Below are positions 18,363-21,199 of a DNA stretch of 21,199 bases, one piece after another. The DNA is taken from NCBI GenBank assembly GCA_001017865.1, contig LATQ01000001.1:1129047-1150245 (forward strand), given 5' to 3'. This DNA comes from Rhodococcus sp. IITR03. Its GTDB lineage: Bacteria; Actinomycetota; Actinomycetes; Mycobacteriales; Mycobacteriaceae. Both the position numbers and the translations under genes were made by a program. The notes below the pieces were generated by a model, which saw only the letters and a program-made list of their open reading frames with translations, ran no database searches and was not told the DNA's origin. The stretch's first letter is position 1. Every line of letters starts with the position of its first letter.

Positions 18363-19091
18363 GTGCGTATCGATCAGTTGTGGCGTTATCCGGTGAAGTC
18401 GTTCGGGGGTGAACGGATCGACGCCGCAGCGATCGAAGCGGACGGCCTGCGCGGCGATCACCTGTGGGCGCTGGTCGACGCCGAATCCGGAAACATCGCG
18501 AGTGCGAAACGTTTCCGCCGCTACGGGCTGCTGCTGACCTGCTCGGCGCGACTTCTGAGCGACGACGACCCCCGCGATCCGGCGGCACTCGAACTGACGC
18601 TGGCCGACGGCACGGTGGTGCGCGGCGACGATCCCGAGGTCGACGACCTGCTGTCGAAGCTGGTCGGTCACGACGTGCGGCTCGAACCGCGCGACCGCAC
18701 CTACGACGAGGCGCCGCTGCATCTCGTCTCCCGATCCGCGGTGGAGGCGCTCGGCACCGGCGACCCCGCCGATGTGGCGTTGCGGCGGTTCCGGCCGCAG
18801 CTGGTCGTCGACACTCCGGACACGACCGGTTTCGTGGAGGACGAATGGATCGGTCGACGGGTGTCGGTGGGCTCGGTGGTCCTCGAACCGCACAAGCGCA
18901 CCGCGCGGTGCGTCATGGTGACGCTCCCCCATCAGGAGGTTCCCGCGCGGCGCGACATGCTGCGTGAGGTGACGCACGCGCATCAGGTGCCCAATGTGCC
19001 GAAGGGCAAGCCGATGCCGTGCATCGGTGTCTACGCGACCGTCCTGACTCCCGGCGACATCACCGTCGGCGACGAAGTCGGGATCGGGTAA
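18363..19091 (+). CDS. MOSC-domain protein
   Basis: This is an intact 242-residue protein. An N-terminal MOSC beta-barrel domain (MRIDQLWRYPVKSFGGERID) is followed by the MOSC domain with RFRPQLVVDT, FVEDEWIGRRVSVG, and the conserved cysteine Cys183 in TARCVMVTLPH. MOSC domains are related to the sulfurase that matures molybdenum hydroxylases and to amidoxime-reducing proteins; many bind molybdenum cofactor. A molybdenum role would suit this locus, but this protein is widespread and might be unrelated housekeeping. The GTG start has no ribosome site and probably lies at or near the message 5' end. Its stop is five bases from the stop of the convergent synthetase gene. Confidence 0.93.
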   Translation: MRIDQLWRYPVKSFGGERIDAAAIEADGLRGDHLWALVDAESGNIASAKRFRRYGLLLTCSARLLSDDDPRDPAALELTLADGTVVRGDDPEVDDLLSKLVGHDVRLEPRDRTYDEAPLHLVSRSAVEALGTGDPADVALRRFRPQLVVDTPDTTGFVEDEWIGRRVSVGSVVLEPHKRTARCVMVTLPHQEVPARRDMLREVTHAHQVPNVPKGKPMPCIGVYATVLTPGDITVGDEVGIG

Positions 19092-19096
19092 ACCGG

Positions 19097-20529
19097 TCAC
19101 TTCCCGGCGAGGTAATCCTCGACGAGGATCTTCTTCTGCACCTTGCCCATGGCGTTGCGCGGAAGAGCGTCGACGGTACGGATCTCGCGGGGACGCTTGT
19201 GGATCGAGAGGGTCTGCGCGACGAAGTCCGAGAGTTCGCTCGGATCACGGAGATCCCCGACGACGTAGGCCACGATCCGCTGTCCGAGATCGTCGTCCGG
19301 CACACCCACACCGCGGCCTCCTGCACGCCCGGATGGTTCAGCAGTGCATGCTCCACCTCGCCGGCGCCGATCCGGTAGCCGCCGGACTTGATCATGTCGA
19401 CCGATTCGCGGCCGACGATGCGGTGGAAGCCCTGGTCGTCGATCACGGCGATGTCGCCGGTCCTGAACCAGCCGTCCTCGGTCATCGACTCCGCGGTCTT
19501 CTCGGGGTTGTTCAGGTAGCCGTCGAACAGCGTCGCACCGGAAACCTCCAGCCGGCCGAGGGTTTCGCCGTCGTGCGCCACGAGGTTGCCGGCCTGGTCG
19601 CGCAGGCGGGTGGAGACCCCGGCGATCGGCAGACCCACCCAGCCGGGCCGGCGCTCACCGTCGTGGCGGGTGCTGATCGTGATGATCGTTTCGCTCATTC
19701 CGTATCGCTCGATCGGCGCGGAGCCGGTGAGGGCGAGCATGCGCTCGAAGACGGGCACGGGCAGGGGTGCACTGCCCGACACCAGGAGTCGCGCGGACGA
19801 CAGTGCGCGAGCGGACGATTCGTCGGCGACGACCCGCGACCACACGGTGGGAACACCGAAGTACAGTGAACCACCGGCTGCCGCATAGGCTTCGGGCTTG
19901 GGTCGCACGGTGTGCACGAGTGGCGAGCCCTGCCGGAGCGCGCCGACGACACCGAGGATGAGTCCGTGGACGTGGAACAGCGGAAGTCCGTGGACGAGTG
20001 TGTCGTCGGACGTCCAGTTCCACGCCTCGGCGAGACCGTCGAGACCGGCCGCCACGGCGGACCGCGAGAGCACGACTCCCTTGGGGGCACCGGTGGTTCC
20101 CGAGGTGTACATGATCATCGCAGCGCTGCCCGGGTCCGCCTCGGCGTGCGAGGACGACGAACGCGCGCTCGCGTCGACCGGGATCGCAGGCAGGGTGACG
20201 TCGTCGGGGGCAGTGCCGAGCCATACCTGCGCACCCGAGTCCTTCAGGATGTGCGCGCGCTCGGCCGGGCCGGAATCCGGCGGCACGGGCACCGCGGCCA
20301 CACCGGCCATGAGGCATCCGGTCGTGGCGATCACCGTCTCGATGCTCGCGGTGGCGTCGATGGCGACCCGTGAGGAACCGGCGACCTCGTCGGCCACCGC
20401 GGCGGCGGCCGCGATCAGTTCGGATCGGGTGAGCGAGACGTCTCCGACGCGGACGGCGCTGCGGTCGTCGCCACCTGCTCCGGACTCGGTGAGCGCGGTC
20501 AGCAACGGCACGGGCGTGGTGGTGGTCAT
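19097..20529 (-). CDS. matB: MatB-like malonyl-CoA (methylmalonyl-CoA) synthetase, one frame break
   Basis: This is an AMP-forming acyl-CoA synthetase. Core motifs are MIMYTSGTTGAPKG (phosphate loop), ERYGMSET, DGWFRTGDIAV, GRESVDMIKSGGYRIGAGEVE and the C-terminal catalytic lysine in NAMGKVQKK. The stretches HGLPLFHVHGLILGVVGALR, YFGVPTVWSRV, RLLVSGSAPLPV and SIHKRPREIR, and the short length of 477 residues, resemble Streptomyces MatB as I recall it, which makes malonyl- and methylmalonyl-CoA from the free diacids. One base near 19308 joins the frames (QEAAV to GVPDDDLGQRIVAYVVGD). ATG 20529 follows AAGGGA. It is divergent from the IclR regulator, which probably controls it. Another short-chain acid remains possible. 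Confidence 0.88.
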
Positions 20530-20667
20530 CGGTGGGTCCCTTCTCGACGTCCTGCCGGACGGTGTCGCGCAGTGTCTGGTCCACATTGTGGACCGCCGTG
20601 CTACGATGCGGTCCGGCTCAACCTATAACCCGTGACGCCTGCCGTCAACGACGCGCGAAAGGTTCCG
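20530..20667. promoter_or_regulatory. matB/iclR divergent promoters and 17-bp IclR-type operator
   Basis: GGTCCACATTGTGGACC at 20578-20594 is a perfect 8+1+8 palindrome, the size and form of IclR-family operators. For matB (minus) TTGACG (20648-20643) and TAGGTT (20625-20620) are 17 bp apart, putting the palindrome just downstream of the predicted start of transcription. For the regulator (plus) TATAAC (20624-20629) is a -10 candidate, with the palindrome upstream of its -35. One protein bound here could control both genes. Confidence 0.75.
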
Positions 20668-21199
20668 ATGAACAGCGTTCTCACCGCACTCCGCGTGTTC
20701 GAGGAGGTCGCGACCACGCAACCGGTCGGGCTCTCGGAGTTGAGCAAGCGCCTCGACGTCCCCAAGAGCACCGTGCAGCGGTGCCTCAGGACCCTCGCCG
20801 AAGCCGGCTGGCTGCGGCCCTCGACGGCGAACGCCGGGCAGTGGGTCATCACCGGCCGCGCGTTCAGCCTGGGCAGTGCGATGTCGTCCGGCGACGACCT
20901 GCGCGAGGTCGCACTGCCCGAACTGAACCGCCTGCAGGCAGAGACGGGTGAGACGATCCATCTCGCCGTGCCGGACGGGAACGAACTGGTCCTGATCGAG
21001 CGGCTCGACAGCGCCCATCAACTCCGCGCCTTCCTGGCGCTCGGTACGCGCCTGCCCCTGCACGCCGCGTCCACCGGCAAGGCCTATCTCGCGTCGCTGC
21101 CCGACGCGCGGATCGAGGACTTCCTCGCCACCGAGCTTCCCTCGCTGACCGAGCACACCGTCACCGACCCGGCGGCTCTGCGCGAGGAGATCGCGGCGA
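20668..21199 (+). CDS. IclR-family transcriptional regulator (3' end beyond the window)
   Basis: ATG 20668 has GAAAGG six bases upstream, and the frame is open to the window end (177 codons) with no break. The winged helix-turn-helix is residues 1-60 (TQPVGLSELSKRLDVPKSTVQRCLRTLAEAGWLRP), followed by RAFSLGSAM and the effector-binding GAF-like domain (LPELNRLQAETGETIHLAVPDG, LIERLDS, LPLHAASTGKAYLASLP). IclR proteins bind small acids; with a malonyl-CoA synthetase gene divergent from it, malonate or methylmalonate is a reasonable guess at ligand. About 60-80 residues are missing at the end. Confidence 0.94.
   Translation, partial: MNSVLTALRVFEEVATTQPVGLSELSKRLDVPKSTVQRCLRTLAEAGWLRPSTANAGQWVITGRAFSLGSAMSSGDDLREVALPELNRLQAETGETIHLAVPDGNELVLIERLDSAHQLRAFLALGTRLPLHAASTGKAYLASLPDARIEDFLATELPSLTEHTVTDPAALREEIAA

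Noticed and set aside
1..21199. tRNA, rRNA, CRISPR, insertion sequence or phage attachment site
   Set aside because: No cloverleaf, spaced direct repeats, transposase or terminal inverted repeats were seen by eye.

Overview
The window is GC-rich (by eye close to 70% G+C), with GTG starts, ATGA gene overlaps, strong AGGAGG-type ribosome sites, F420-type and PucR/IclR families and CRP/GlxR-like boxes. This points to an actinobacterium of the Mycobacteriales (Rhodococcus/Gordonia/Nocardia-like); genus is not provable from the sequence. Almost every long gene is broken into frames that rejoin if one base is restored at each break. I count about 36 single-base losses and no clear insertion, so I treat the breaks as sequence errors rather than pseudogenes. 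Protein lengths given below are after that correction.

Layout: positions 94-14920 hold ten genes on the minus strand, in transcription order: amidase, XdhC-type molybdenum-cofactor chaperone, PucR-type regulator, RutG/UraA-like NCS2 nucleobase permease, then coxM-coxS-coxL-coxG-like genes for a three-subunit molybdenum hydroxylase (each overlapping the next by ATGA), a perfect 15-bp terminator hairpin, and a HyuA-HyuB pair (ATP-dependent hydantoinase/oxoprolinase family). The first 97 bases may start one more gene. From 15062 the layout changes: an MFS transporter (+), an alpha/beta hydrolase (-), an F420-type luciferase-like oxidoreductase (-), a MOSC-domain protein (+), a MatB-like malonyl-CoA synthetase (-), and the 5' part of an IclR-family regulator (+), cut by the window end.

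How it may work together (inference): the permease keeps both glutamates of uracil-type NCS2 carriers, the CoxL-like subunit has the form II motif PYRGAGR rather than the CO-dehydrogenase motif, XdhC matures such enzymes, and HyuAB and the amidase are C-N hydrolases. With the malonyl-CoA synthetase nearby, the set reads as import, oxidation, ring opening and hydrolysis of a pyrimidine-like N-heterocycle, ending in malonate or methylmalonate and then malonyl- or methylmalonyl-CoA. This resembles the oxidative uracil/thymine pathway described in Rhodococcus, but no barbiturase is in the window; an ATP-dependent HyuAB ring-opening step may replace it. That is the most interesting hypothesis here. 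Regulation seems to combine PucR, CRP/GlxR-like boxes before the permease and coxM, and an IclR palindrome whose core recurs before the F420-type oxidoreductase.
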